This document shows positions 49,108 to 58,792 of a DNA stretch of 64,000 bases, piece after piece. The notes under the pieces were generated by a model. The model did no database searches, was not told where the DNA came from, and was given only the letters and a program-made list of their open reading frames with translations. Source of the DNA: Prochlorococcus sp. AG-436-C13 (GTDB lineage: Bacteria; Cyanobacteriota; Cyanobacteriia; PCC-6307; Cyanobiaceae); NCBI GenBank assembly GCA_003212695.1, contig QCPC01000002.1:62001-126000 (forward strand), in the 5' to 3' direction. Position 1 is the first letter of the stretch. Each line of letters starts with the position of its first letter. Made by a program: the position numbers and the translations under genes.

Positions 49108-51330
49108 ATGAGCATTAAAGAAATAGATGTATGGCTTGACGTTGGAAGGACAGGACGTTGTTTTGCTTATAAAGATGGGAATGAATTGGGTGTTGGAATT
49201 GGAGACATTGTTTTGGTCCGATTAAAAGGTAGGGCTATGTATGGTCTTGTTGTGCAGATTGAGGATCGAAAACAAAATATTGATCTAACAAATATAGAAA
49301 CGATTTTACAAAAGGCAGCAGTTGAATCTAGTTGGAAAGAATGGCTTGAGATAGTTGCCGTGAGATGCCATGTAAGTCCTTTTAAGATGCTTAAGGCTGC
49401 CTTACCAGCTGGATGGCTAGGTCAAGCAAAGAAAAGGAATATTGATCCAAAAAGTTGGTGGTGGATTTTCTTGCAAGATTTAGACAATTTATTTCCTTCA
49501 CTTTCTTCTAGGCAAAAAGACTTAGTGACTATTCTTAAGGGTAAAGGTGGAGGAGCCTGGCAAAAGGATCTCCTTTTAATGGGCTTTTCTGCAACTTTCA
49601 TAAAAGGTTGCTTAAATCGAGGTTTTATAAAGCGGCGTAAACGAATTGCAGTTGATGCAAAAGATTCAATCGAAGAATCTCTTGCATCAACACTTCAATT
49701 GGAAACGGCACGTTTACTTACTGATGAACAACAAAATGCATTGAATCTGTTTGTTCAACAGCCCCGAGGATCTACCTTATTGATTTGGGGCGTTACAGGT
49801 TCAGGAAAGACAGAGATCTATTTGCAAATGGCAGCCAAAGAATTAGAGCAAGGTAGACATTGCTTGATACTCGCCCCAGAGATTGGCTTGATACCACAAC
49901 TTGTAGATCGATGTAAAAAACGATTTGGATTTCAAGTCCTTGAATATCATAGTGCTTGCTCAGAAAAAAAGAGAATCTCTGTTTGGCGTGATGCTTTAAA
50001 TACGGTTAAGCCTTTAGTAATAGTTGGAACACGGTCAGCGATTTTTCTTCCTTTGCATCCTTTAGGCTTAATTGTTTTAGATGAAGAGCATGATAGCTCT
50101 TACAAGCAAGAATCTCCAATGCCTTGCTATCATGCTAGAGAATTGGCATTAGAGCGTGCAAAAAGAACGGGAGCTAAAGTTGTTCTGGGAAGTGCGACAC
50201 CATCATTGTTTACATGGAAGAATCTTGCCCCTGATGGCAATATTGTTGTAGCAAGACTTACGCGTCGAATATCCGATAAGCCTTTGCCTGCTGTAATTGT
50301 TGTAGATATGAGACAGGAATTGGCGCATGGCCATAGACAACTTTTGAGTCGACCATTACTTCATAGACTTTCACTGTTGCAGGAGTCTGGTGAACAGGCA
50401 GTTATCCTCGTACCAAGAAGAGGGTATAGTAGCTTTTTAAGTTGTCGTAGTTGTGGAGACGTAGTTCAATGCCCTAATTGTGATGTTTCATTAACAGTTC
50501 ATCAGAATAAAAATAGCCAGCAATGGTTACGTTGTCATTGGTGTAATTATCGTACGAGTATTGGATTTAGATGTAAAGAATGTGATTCTACGGCTTTCAA
50601 GCCATTTGGCGCAGGGACTCAAAGAGTAATGCAAACATTGGAAGAAGAGCTTAAGGATCTTAGGCTTTTACGTTTTGATCGAGACTCAACTCGTGGCCGT
50701 GATGGACACCGACGATTGCTAGAAAAATTCGCTGCTGGCGAGGCAGATGTTTTGATTGGTACTCAGATGCTTGCTAAAGGGATGGACTTGCCAAAAGTTA
50801 CTCTTGCGGTTGTTTTGGCCGCCGATGGTTTATTGCATAGGCCTGACTTGCTTGCTGAAGAACAAGCATTGCAGCTTTTTATGCAATTAGCTGGTCGTGC
50901 TGGAAGAGGCGAAAGGCCTGGGAAAGTACTTGTTCAAACTTATTCTCCAGATCACCCTGTAATTCTTCACCTTGTAGATGGTAGCTATGAGGATTTTCTT
51001 AAGAAAGAATCTAGTTTGAGAAGAAATGCAGGATTGGTTCCTTATAGCAGAACGTGTTTATTGCGTATGTCTGGAGAATCTGCTTCTTTAACCGCTACTT
51101 CTGCTACAGCATTGGCTGAGTATATTCGACCATATTGCAGTGCCTCTGGTTGGATGCTTTTAGGCCCTTCTCCTGCACTTGTAGAGAGAGTTGCTGGCAA
51201 AAGTAGGTGGCAAATTTTGCTTCATGGACCTGAGTCAAGTGAATTGCCCTTTCCCAATGATAATAAGCTTTGGGAATGTCTACCTAAAGATGTTAATTTG
51301 TCTATTGATCCAGACCCTATTAACCTCTGA
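49108..51330 (+). CDS. priA: Primosomal protein N' (PriA helicase)
   Basis: Restarts stalled replication forks. 740 residues. Walker A WGVTGSGKTEIYLQM near residue 230, Walker B LIVLDEEHDSSYKQE, and paired cysteine motifs CRSCGDVVQCPNCDV, RCHWCNYR and RCKECDS that bind zinc. GTQMLAKGMDLPKVTLAV and QLAGRAGRGERPGKVLVQT are helicase motifs V and VI. ATG 49108. Convergent with the DUF3153 gene, 17 bases apart. Confidence 0.96.
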   Translation: MSIKEIDVWLDVGRTGRCFAYKDGNELGVGIGDIVLVRLKGRAMYGLVVQIEDRKQNIDLTNIETILQKAAVESSWKEWLEIVAVRCHVSPFKMLKAALPAGWLGQAKKRNIDPKSWWWIFLQDLDNLFPSLSSRQKDLVTILKGKGGGAWQKDLLLMGFSATFIKGCLNRGFIKRRKRIAVDAKDSIEESLASTLQLETARLLTDEQQNALNLFVQQPRGSTLLIWGVTGSGKTEIYLQMAAKELEQGRHCLILAPEIGLIPQLVDRCKKRFGFQVLEYHSACSEKKRISVWRDALNTVKPLVIVGTRSAIFLPLHPLGLIVLDEEHDSSYKQESPMPCYHARELALERAKRTGAKVVLGSATPSLFTWKNLAPDGNIVVARLTRRISDKPLPAVIVVDMRQELAHGHRQLLSRPLLHRLSLLQESGEQAVILVPRRGYSSFLSCRSCGDVVQCPNCDVSLTVHQNKNSQQWLRCHWCNYRTSIGFRCKECDSTAFKPFGAGTQRVMQTLEEELKDLRLLRFDRDSTRGRDGHRRLLEKFAAGEADVLIGTQMLAKGMDLPKVTLAVVLAADGLLHRPDLLAEEQALQLFMQLAGRAGRGERPGKVLVQTYSPDHPVILHLVDGSYEDFLKKESSLRRNAGLVPYSRTCLLRMSGESASLTATSATALAEYIRPYCSASGWMLLGPSPALVERVAGKSRWQILLHGPESSELPFPNDNKLWECLPKDVNLSIDPDPINL

Positions 51331-51347
51331 CACTTTATACAATCTCC

Positions 51348-52451
51348 TTAAGGGGGTAATTCGGGAAACCCAAGTCCCATCTCTAGCCTCAAATATTGCA
51401 AGAGCATACTAAGACTCATTATTAATAAGATGAGAATAGTTCCAATGCCGATAGGATTCCATTGCCATTTATGAAAAGATAGATTGTTCCTAGAACCTGT
51501 TTTTAGAGGCCATCTAATTTGTTTATTTAAAACATTCGCTGGTAGAGGGTAGCCTTTTGGGCTCTCTTTTTTTTGAAAAGAGTTTATTATGATTCCAAGT
51601 TTTAAGCCAGGAACTTCAGGAATTTCACTAAGGTCAATATTTAAATTTAATTTTTGATCAACTCCTATCAACCAATTCTTTTCGGCTAGGTTTAAATCAA
51701 CGATAGGCGGGTCGAAACCAGCACTTTTTGCTGCAACGTTAACTATACTTTTTAGAGTTTTATTTGCTTCTTTAGAACTCTGAGAAGGGGCTTTAATTAA
51801 CTGCCTGCCTTCCTCAATATTTGTTTCTACACTTATTTTAGGGTAAAGATTTTTTAGGGAAGAATTAAGATTTTCCTGCCAAGGTATCAATGCAGATGAG
51901 TTGCTTTCAGTATCCCAGGCCATCTTTATACGATCAGGCCCATTGACTTCTATTTCAGTATTAAACTCTACACAGCCACTAAGAAGAATAGTTAGAAGGC
52001 ATAAAATTATACAGCTAAATACTGTAAAGCCTATACTTAAATATTTAGTGGAACCAGTTGGAGGAATGTTAATTGTCACCTTCTTTTTTTTAAGTTTGTT
52101 ATTTAGATTTGAATATGATTTGTCAGTATCATTCATGCTCAAATCTGGAATTTTAATTGACCAATTTTCAGGTCTTTCTAGTGAAGGTGAATTCAAAACA
52201 GATAGATATTGTTTTGCTTGTTGACGAATAGAATCTTTTTTATGCTTTGAAAGTATTTCACATATATAAATCGCTTTTTGAGTATTTCCTTGTCCAATTA
52301 ATGCTGTAATCATGATCGTTCCAATTTCTCCCCCGTTTTCACTTTGTAAAGAGTCAACTTTTAAAAGCAAATCCAGTTTTGATAAGCATTCTCTGTATGC
52401 CCCTCTTGCTAACTCTTTCTTAGCTTCTTTTAGAGTCGTCTCACGACCCAT
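51348..52451 (-). CDS. DUF3153 membrane-anchored protein
   Basis: 367 residues. The first about 85 residues are helical and TPR-like (KKELARGAYRECLSKLDLLL, GNTQKAIYICEILSKH). A membrane helix (GFTVFSCIILCLLTILLS) ends in LLSGC, which could act as an internal lipobox. A beta-rich DUF3153 domain follows (NTEIEVNGPDRIKMAWD), then a C-terminal helix (IGIGTILILLIMSLSMLL). Cyanobacteria-specific, function unknown. Follows argB by 3 bases, so it is co-transcribed. Confidence 0.78.
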   Translation of the reverse strand: MGRETTLKEAKKELARGAYRECLSKLDLLLKVDSLQSENGGEIGTIMITALIGQGNTQKAIYICEILSKHKKDSIRQQAKQYLSVLNSPSLERPENWSIKIPDLSMNDTDKSYSNLNNKLKKKKVTINIPPTGSTKYLSIGFTVFSCIILCLLTILLSGCVEFNTEIEVNGPDRIKMAWDTESNSSALIPWQENLNSSLKNLYPKISVETNIEEGRQLIKAPSQSSKEANKTLKSIVNVAAKSAGFDPPIVDLNLAEKNWLIGVDQKLNLNIDLSEIPEVPGLKLGIIINSFQKKESPKGYPLPANVLNKQIRWPLKTGSRNNLSFHKWQWNPIGIGTILILLIMSLSMLLQYLRLEMGLGFPELPP

Positions 52452-52454
52452 TTG

Positions 52455-53342
52455 TTAACCTCGGCCAACAATCATTGTGCCTATACCTTTATCGGTAAAA
52501 ATCTCTAGAAGAAGAGAGTGCGGAATGCGCCCATCAATTATATGTGCTGCTGCCACCCCTTGAGCCAGTGCTCTTATACAACACTGAGCCTTAGGTGTCA
52601 TCCCACCATTGACTACACCCTGATTGATAAGCTCACGAACTTCTGGCAGCTTGATGTGACGAATAAGTGACTCTAAATCGTTTTGATCTTTTAATACGCC
52701 AATAGTGTCAGTTAATAGAATAAGCTTTTCTGCTCCAATTGCTGCAGCAATTTCTCCAGCTACAATATCAGCATTTATATTATAAGTAACTCCTTCTTCT
52801 GATGCTGCAACACTTGATATGACAGGTATATACCCTTTGCTAATCAGTGGTTCAAGTACATCTGCATTTATTTTAGAGACTTCTCCAACAAGGCCATGAC
52901 TACCATCTCCTAAGCAACGTGCTTCAATCAACTTTCCATCAACACCACATAGACCTATAGACAAAGCGCCAACTTTGTTGATTCCATTAACTATTTGTTT
53001 ATTTACTTTCCCGATTAAAACCATTTCAACTATTTCCATTGTTTCAGGATTTGTAACTCTTAATCCATCACGAAATTCACTTTGGATATTAAGTTTAGTA
53101 AGCCATTGATTAATTTCAGGCCCTCCCCCATGAACAACGATTGGATGTGCACCTACACTTGAAAGCAATGCAATATCTCTAAAGACTGCTTCTTGGAGGC
53201 TTTCTGTAGCCATTGCCGAGCCGCCATATTTTATGACTATCCTTCGACCGGCAAACTTCTGGATATAGGGGAGCGCTTCACTGAGAACAGCTACTCTTAC
53301 TGAGTCGTTATTGTGTTGATGGATAGAGGGACTTGTGCTCAT
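52455..53342 (-). CDS. argB: Acetylglutamate kinase
   Basis: Second step of arginine synthesis, and in cyanobacteria the target of PII control. 295 residues from ATG 53342 ([11 protein letters not shown]). [65 protein letters not shown] and [17 protein letters not shown] are conserved. Longer in-frame starts (53369 and 53414) overlap the upstream gene. DUF2854 precedes and DUF3153 follows on the same strand. Confidence 0.95.
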   Translation of the reverse strand: MSTSPSIHQHNNDSVRVAVLSEALPYIQKFAGRRIVIKYGGSAMATESLQEAVFRDIALLSSVGAHPIVVHGGGPEINQWLTKLNIQSEFRDGLRVTNPETMEIVEMVLIGKVNKQIVNGINKVGALSIGLCGVDGKLIEARCLGDGSHGLVGEVSKINADVLEPLISKGYIPVISSVAASEEGVTYNINADIVAGEIAAAIGAEKLILLTDTIGVLKDQNDLESLIRHIKLPEVRELINQGVVNGGMTPKAQCCIRALAQGVAAAHIIDGRIPHSLLLEIFTDKGIGTMIVGRG

Positions 53343-53355
53343 CTCTGAAGGTAAA

Positions 53356-53928
53356 TTATTCAATGACATTATTATTGGTTTTGGTATTACTGATTGTCTT
53401 TGGAAGGAGTTCAAGGATTAACTCTCCTTCGGAGGTTGGTGTTATATCTGCTATCAGATCCTTTGCAAAAAATCTTCCTAATCGATCTTTTTTTTGTTGC
53501 CATTTTTCAATAGGAACCCCACAAAATTCAAATTTCATGCGGACACCAAAATCTTGATCGTTTTCGGTTAATTCGATTTCAATAAGTTGTGGGGGTTTAT
53601 TGTCATCCCAAAGCTTTAATGCTTGGAGCGATGTCTCAAGATGTGCTCTTTGACCATATCTATATCTTGTAACATCTCCAATTAAATCTGATAGTTCTTT
53701 TGGACCTTGAAGTTTTAATTTATTTAATTGAGACTTCGAAATGTCACTTTTAGTGGGACTTAATTCAGAGTTCTTCATGGCTAAACCTATAAGAAGAATA
53801 GGCACTCCATAGAAAAAAGTTGGCACACTCAAATTTGTAGCATCATTGAAGTAAGAAATAAGACCAGTTATGGCAAGCACACTTCCTGCTATAGAAACTA
53901 TGCTTGCCGGTGAAAATTGTTTTTTCAT
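53356..53928 (-). CDS. DUF2854 membrane protein
   Basis: 190 residues, conserved in cyanobacteria and plastids. Two N-terminal helices ([34 protein letters not shown]), then a soluble domain with [20 protein letters not shown] and [16 protein letters not shown]. Function unknown. ATG 53928, 13 bases upstream of argB. Divergent from a small plus-strand gene. Confidence 0.82.
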   Translation of the reverse strand: MKKQFSPASIVSIAGSVLAITGLISYFNDATNLSVPTFFYGVPILLIGLAMKNSELSPTKSDISKSQLNKLKLQGPKELSDLIGDVTRYRYGQRAHLETSLQALKLWDDNKPPQLIEIELTENDQDFGVRMKFEFCGVPIEKWQQKKDRLGRFFAKDLIADITPTSEGELILELLPKTISNTKTNNNVIE

Positions 53929-53979
53929 TTTTGCATTTTGGGCTCCCTAGGCCTTAGTTTTGTGTATTTAGGAAGTTTT

Positions 53980-54165
53980 ATGACTTCGTTAGATGAACAA
54001 TCGATTGATCTTAAAGAGCTAATAGATCTTTTAAATAAAGATAGAGCTTTAATATTAGAAAAGATTGATCAAGGACAATGGCCAGAATTAAGGCATGACC
54101 TAGCTGCTTTGGAAAGAGAACTTGGAAAGTTTCTTACTTTAGCTTCAGACAAGTTTGACAACTAA
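53980..54165 (+). CDS. Small acidic protein of unknown function
   Basis: 61 residues from ATG 53980 (MTSLDEQSIDLKELIDLL). Strongly helical and charged, with GQWPELRHDLAALERELG in the middle. An open frame from 53917 adds 21 hydrophobic residues that look accidental because they overlap the DUF2854 start. Conserved style but not recognised. Convergent with ssb. Confidence 0.6.
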   Translation: MTSLDEQSIDLKELIDLLNKDRALILEKIDQGQWPELRHDLAALERELGKFLTLASDKFDN

Positions 54166-54182
54166 TGAATAAGCCTGTGTCT

Positions 54183-54644
54183 TTAAAAAGGTATGTCATC
54201 AGTATCTGGAACTAATGGTGAACTATTCCAATTCACTGAATCTTCCTCTTGTTTAATGTTCTTGGGGTTTTCGGAAATAGAAGGAGATGAAGAATTTGCA
54301 GGTTCTAAATTTATATCAGATTGCATTGGCAACTCCTTTGCATCAGTGCTTGTGTGCAGCTTAGAAACAGTAAATTCAGCTTTTTTTTCTTTAGTTCCAT
54401 CTTGTCTGGGCACTGTGTTCATTCTTAGGCGGCCTTCTAAGATGAGTTTTTGACCTATTTGAATTCTGTTTTGGAGTTCTTGGGCCATACTTCCCCATCC
54501 AACAACTTTGATGGAACCTTTTGGGTCTTCAGTACGAAGCCCATCAAATACCACCTCCATTTCTGCTATTGCAGTTTTGTTGTCTTGGGTGTAACGGATT
54601 GTGGGTGCTAATTTGACTGTGCCCTCAAGCATGCAGTGATTCAT
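54183..54644 (-). CDS. ssb: Single-stranded DNA-binding protein
   Basis: 153 residues. N-terminal OB fold (CMLEGTVKLAPTIRYTQDNK, KVVGWGSMAQELQNRIQIG, LILEGRLRMNTVPRQDGTK), a disordered linker, and the acidic tail DTDDIPF that recruits repair and replication partners. The opening MNHCMLEG fits the cyanobacterial form. ATG 54644. Confidence 0.93.
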   Translation of the reverse strand: MNHCMLEGTVKLAPTIRYTQDNKTAIAEMEVVFDGLRTEDPKGSIKVVGWGSMAQELQNRIQIGQKLILEGRLRMNTVPRQDGTKEKKAEFTVSKLHTSTDAKELPMQSDINLEPANSSSPSISENPKNIKQEEDSVNWNSSPLVPDTDDIPF

Positions 54645-54657
54645 TTTCTAGCAGGCG

Positions 54658-55467
54658 GTGAGAGGTATCTTGATGCAAATTAGAAGAAAATGCCACCGTA
54701 ATATATGGGTATTATCCGGAACTGGGGATGGTCCTCCTATTGTAAATGGTTTGATTGCAAAAGGTTATGAGGTTTCTGTAAGTGTTGTTTCATTTCAGGC
54801 ATCATTGCCATACTCTCACATGCCTTTGAAGAATCTATGGGTTGGGGCATTACAAGGCAAAGATGATATTAGACGAGTAATTGAAAATTCTTTTGTAATG
54901 CACGATGGATTTGATTGTGTTATTGATGCCACTCATCCATTTGCACAAAAAATAAGTTCTTCTCTCAAAACAGTTTGTCTAGAGCTTGACCAGCCTTTAG
55001 TGCGATTTGAAAGATATTGCAAGACTATATCAAAGGCAGTCTTAATAGCAGGCGTAGAAGAGCTTATAAATTTGAATTTCATAGGACAAAAAATACTATT
55101 TGCTATTGGAGGAAGACTTTTGCCTAAAGCACTTTATTTCGCAAAGAAATCAGGTGCAGTAAGTTTTGCGAGGGTTTTACCAACTACTGAAGGAATCCTG
55201 GCAGGATTGGTTTCGGAGCTGCCTCAGGCTAATTTGGCTGTGGTAAGGCCATCCAAAAGAGAGCAAATGGGTGAACTTGAGGCTGCGCTTTGTAGAAAAT
55301 GGGGTATAACAGGCATAGTCGCAAGAGAATCTGGCGGGATTACTCAAGATATATGGCAAAATATTTCTCTAAAGCAAAATCTTAATTTGTGGTTAATTGC
55401 TAGGCCAACAAATAATAATTATGATTGCATAGTTAAAACCAAGTCAGAGCTATTTGATTATTTTTAA
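54658..55467 (+). CDS. cobK: Precorrin-6A reductase
   Basis: NADPH-dependent reduction of the corrin ring in cobalamin synthesis. 269 residues. NIWVLSGTGDGPPIVNGLI at the N-terminus, CVIDATHPFAQKISSS, LVRFERYCK and GIVARESGGITQDIW match CobK/CbiJ. The start is GTG 54658 or ATG 54673. With cobM at 16350 this supports de novo corrinoid synthesis; picocyanobacteria are known to make pseudocobalamin. Confidence 0.9.
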   Translation: MRGILMQIRRKCHRNIWVLSGTGDGPPIVNGLIAKGYEVSVSVVSFQASLPYSHMPLKNLWVGALQGKDDIRRVIENSFVMHDGFDCVIDATHPFAQKISSSLKTVCLELDQPLVRFERYCKTISKAVLIAGVEELINLNFIGQKILFAIGGRLLPKALYFAKKSGAVSFARVLPTTEGILAGLVSELPQANLAVVRPSKREQMGELEAALCRKWGITGIVARESGGITQDIWQNISLKQNLNLWLIARPTNNNYDCIVKTKSELFDYF

Positions 55468-55509
55468 TATTTGATTGAGTTAACATTAAAGGTATATTCA
55501 ATTTTTGGA

Positions 55510-55836
55510 ATGAACTCTAATTTAAAACATGGAGAGCTTTCATTAGTAATTACTACTGAAAGTAATTATGATAATGCAAAGAAATTAGCCAGAAGTCTTA
55601 TCTCTAAAAAATTAGCTTCATGTATAAGCTTTGTACAAATTAACTCTGTTTATTATTGGAGTAATGAAATTATAGAAGAATCAGAAGTGCAAGTAAATAT
55701 TAAGGTTAGCTCAAGCCTTGTTGAAAAGTTGTTTGATGCTTTGAAAGAAATACATAGCTATCAATTACCTCAGTTCATATGCTTAAATGCCTCTGTTAGT
55801 GAAGAATATTTTCAGTGGTGTTCTAAAAACATTTAA
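55510..55836 (+). CDS. cutA: CutA divalent-cation tolerance protein
   Basis: 108 residues from ATG 55510. Trimeric ferredoxin-like fold: LSLVITTESNYDNAKKLAR, ISKKLASCISFVQINSVYYW and VKVSSSLVEKLFDALKEIH match CutA1, including the Cys of the LASC motif. ELSLVIT is the conserved start. Binds divalent metals in vitro; physiological role unclear. Two in-frame starts upstream (from 55471) add 13 residues. Confidence 0.88.
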   Translation: MNSNLKHGELSLVITTESNYDNAKKLARSLISKKLASCISFVQINSVYYWSNEIIEESEVQVNIKVSSSLVEKLFDALKEIHSYQLPQFICLNASVSEEYFQWCSKNI

Positions 55837-55839
55837 TTT

Positions 55840-56859
55840 TTATAATAAAGAGAGGTTCTCTTTAACAAGTTTTTGCAAAGATATTGTTGATCTTGAGCCT
55901 AATTGAGTAACTATATAACCTGCACAAATTGAACCAATGTGGCCACAGACTTCCAAGTTTTTACTACTTAAATATCCATGTAAGAAACCACTAGCATACA
56001 AATCTCCAGCACCAGTTGTATCAATTGTTTTCCCAAACTTATAAGTATTAATTATAAATCTTTTGTTTTCATTAATAATAATAGAGCCCTCTGCACCCTT
56101 AGTTAAAACACAAATTTCACACTTTTTTCTAATTGCTTCTACTGAAGCTTCAAAATTTTTAGATTTGTATAATGCAATTATTTCATTTTCATTGGCAAAA
56201 AGGATATCTACATACTTCTCTACTAACAATTGAAAACTTTCTCTATGACGTTCAATGCAGAAAGTATCTGATAATGAAAGTGCTACTTTGCCTCCATTTG
56301 CTTTGCATAGTTCTGCAGCAGTTATAAATGAACTTTTAGCTGAATCTAAGTCCCATAAGTAACCTTCTAAGTACAGTAGCTTTGTTTTGCTAACTATTGA
56401 AAAGTCAATGTCTTTTGGTTCAAGTAATACTGAAGAGCCTAAATACGTGCACATTGTTCTCTCTGCATCAGGAGTGACGTAAATAAAGCATCTTGCAGTT
56501 GAAGGCCCTTCTCTTATTGGTAAGGCATTGAACACAGCGCCTGTTGAGCAAAGATCTTTAATAAAAGTATTTCCTAATTCGTCTTCTTTAACTCTTCCTA
56601 TAAAGCCTGCTGAACTTCCTAGGGCTGATAGACCTGCGATAGTATTTGCGACAGATCCACCAGAAGTTTCCAATGATGATTTACTTCTAAAATATAGTTG
56701 CGTTGCTTTTTCTTGATTTATTAAACTCATACTTCCCTTTGTCAGCTCATTCTCGTTTAAGAAAGAATCTTCTGTTTCTATAAGTACATCAACTATTGCA
56801 TTTCCTATTCCTACTATATCTAGATTTTTTGTATCTATTTCCATATCTCTATTAGTCAT
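55840..56859 (-). CDS. PfkB-family carbohydrate/nucleoside kinase
   Basis: 339 residues, ribokinase fold. DIVGIGNAIVDVLIETEDSF, SGGSVANTIAGLSALGSSA and the catalytic IDTTGAGDLYASGFLHGYL with the general-base Asp. The N-terminus resembles adenosine kinase, so adenosine or a related nucleoside is likely, but substrate cannot be fixed. ATG 56859. Lies between cutA (convergent) and purA (same strand). Confidence 0.88.
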   Translation of the reverse strand: MTNRDMEIDTKNLDIVGIGNAIVDVLIETEDSFLNENELTKGSMSLINQEKATQLYFRSKSSLETSGGSVANTIAGLSALGSSAGFIGRVKEDELGNTFIKDLCSTGAVFNALPIREGPSTARCFIYVTPDAERTMCTYLGSSVLLEPKDIDFSIVSKTKLLYLEGYLWDLDSAKSSFITAAELCKANGGKVALSLSDTFCIERHRESFQLLVEKYVDILFANENEIIALYKSKNFEASVEAIRKKCEICVLTKGAEGSIIINENKRFIINTYKFGKTIDTTGAGDLYASGFLHGYLSSKNLEVCGHIGSICAGYIVTQLGSRSTISLQKLVKENLSLL

Positions 56860-56901
56860 TTATATATTTATAATAACCTAAGTATATAAATTAAGTTGTT
56901 T

Positions 56902-58215
56902 TTAAGGTATAAGAAGTGCTCTTTTGGGACCGTGTATTGGGTCTTCTACAACAATTGTTTGTTCTCTACTTGCGCCTAAAGAAACAATAGCAATAGGAAC
57001 TTCCATCAATTCTGCAAGGAATCTCAAGTAAGACATTGCTGCCTTAGGAAGATCTTCGAGTGTTCTGCAATTTGCAGTAGAAGTTTGCCAGCCTGGCAAT
57101 GTCTCAAATATTGGAGTGCATTTACTAAATGCTTCGGCACTACTTGGGAAGTAATTTATTCTTTCTCCATTCAGTTCGTATGAGGTGCAAACTTTAATTT
57201 CTTTCATTTCATCTAATACATCTAATTTGGTAATTGCTAGACAATCAAGTCCATTAACTTCTACGGCGTATTTGCCTATTACACCATCAAACCATCCACA
57301 TCTTCTTCTTCTTCCTGTTGTAGTTCCAAATTCGCCTCCTCTATTACATAATAGGTCGTTTAATTCTCCTTCAAGTTCAGTAGGGAAAGGACCTTCTCCT
57401 ACTCGGGTCGTATAAGCTTTTGCGACTCCTATTACTCTGTCAATCAGTGTTGGACCTACACCAGCACCAATACAGGCCCCTCCTGAAACTGGATTAGAAG
57501 AGGTTACAAATGGATAAGTGCCATGGTCAAGGTCTAAAAGAGTACCTTGAGCACCTTCAAAAAGTATGTTTTTCTTATTTCTAGATGCTTCATGAATAAC
57601 CCTTGCACAATCAACAACATGTGGTTTTAGTATCTTTCCAAAAGATAGGTATTCCTTAATTATTGATTCTTCACTAAGTGTTTTTTTAGAGTAGATTTTT
57701 TCTAAGAGCTCATTTTTTTCTGTAAGAGGAATTTTAATAGATTCTCTTAGTTTTTTTTCGTCTAATAAATCAATAACCCTAATTCCACTTCTTTGAGCTT
57801 TGTCTGCATAAGTTGGACCTATGCCTCTACCTGTGGTTCCTATTTTTTTTGTTCCACGACGTTCCTCCATTGCACTATCAATTAAACGATGGTAGGGCAT
57901 TGTTACATGTGCAGTAGATGCTAGTTGGAGTCCAGAAATATCTATCCCATTTTCTTCTAACATTTGCATTTCATTTAGCATGACTTTAGGATCAACAACT
58001 GTTCCAGAACCAATAAGACAAGTGGTCTCTGGATAAAGTATTCCTGAAGGAATTAAATGAAGTTTTAGAACTTTGTCATCTACAACAATTGTATGGCCTG
58101 CATTTACTCCTCCTTGATACCTAACTACGACATCTGCTGAGCGACTAAGCAGATCTGTGATCTTACCCTTTCCCTCATCTCCCCATTGAGCACCTATGAC
58201 GACAACGTTTGCCAA
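56902..58215 (-). CDS. purA: Adenylosuccinate synthetase
   Basis: First committed step of AMP synthesis from IMP, using GTP and aspartate. 437 residues. [52 protein letters not shown] and [15 protein letters not shown] are conserved. The start is TTG at 58215. Psb27 lies upstream on the same strand. Confidence 0.96.
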   Translation of the reverse strand: MANVVVIGAQWGDEGKGKITDLLSRSADVVVRYQGGVNAGHTIVVDDKVLKLHLIPSGILYPETTCLIGSGTVVDPKVMLNEMQMLEENGIDISGLQLASTAHVTMPYHRLIDSAMEERRGTKKIGTTGRGIGPTYADKAQRSGIRVIDLLDEKKLRESIKIPLTEKNELLEKIYSKKTLSEESIIKEYLSFGKILKPHVVDCARVIHEASRNKKNILFEGAQGTLLDLDHGTYPFVTSSNPVSGGACIGAGVGPTLIDRVIGVAKAYTTRVGEGPFPTELEGELNDLLCNRGGEFGTTTGRRRRCGWFDGVIGKYAVEVNGLDCLAITKLDVLDEMKEIKVCTSYELNGERINYFPSSAEAFSKCTPIFETLPGWQTSTANCRTLEDLPKAAMSYLRFLAELMEVPIAIVSLGASREQTIVVEDPIHGPKRALLIP

Positions 58216-58306
58216 TTAAAATTCGGTACGAAACCGCTTAAACTCAGAAGTAACAACACTCTCAGATTTCTTAGTTTAAGTCAAACAAATAAATCAAAAG
58301 TTATAT

Positions 58307-58753
58307 TTAGATTTCTTTTACAACAATTTTCTCTGCTCTTGATAATTCTTTGTTTAGACGATCTTTTAACTTTTCTGGCAATGGTCTATCGTTGAACGTT
58401 TTATAGTGACCAGCCATTGCATTGAGTGCTGTTTGCATTGTTGTAAATGAAGATGTGCCATTTACTTGAGGCCGATTCCTATATCTTGATATATATGCTG
58501 TGATTAGCCCTAGAGCCTCATCTTTGGCTTCTGATAGATTTTCCTCATCGTCGGACAAAGCTATTGTTTCTTTAAGACTTTGAGCAACTGAAACGGTGTC
58601 TTTTGCGAAATCACCAGACATAGATGGTTGGGATGATGCATTTATGGCTAAACCAAAAGGATGAAATATTAAAACTAATCCAAGTAAAAGGGAAAAACAT
58701 GTTTTGATGAGGTTTTTCAAAAATCGATTTAAGTCCCAGGACATTTTGTTCAA
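58307..58753 (-). CDS. psb27: Photosystem II assembly/repair factor Psb27
   Basis: Lumenal protein that binds CP43 and keeps the manganese cluster from assembling early. 148 residues. A signal of about 40 residues (CFSLLLGLVLIFHPFGLAI) precedes the four-helix domain: DTVSVAQSLKETIALSDDEE, LGLITAYISRYRNRPQV and PLPEKLKDRLNKELSRAEK. The region where a lipobox Cys would sit reads GLAINASSQ, with no Cys, so this form is probably not lipidated. Upstream of purA. Confidence 0.92.
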   Translation of the reverse strand: MNKMSWDLNRFLKNLIKTCFSLLLGLVLIFHPFGLAINASSQPSMSGDFAKDTVSVAQSLKETIALSDDEENLSEAKDEALGLITAYISRYRNRPQVNGTSSFTTMQTALNAMAGHYKTFNDRPLPEKLKDRLNKELSRAEKIVVKEI

Positions 58754-58792
58754 GATATTTAAGACACTCTATAAGGACTAATGCAAAAATGA

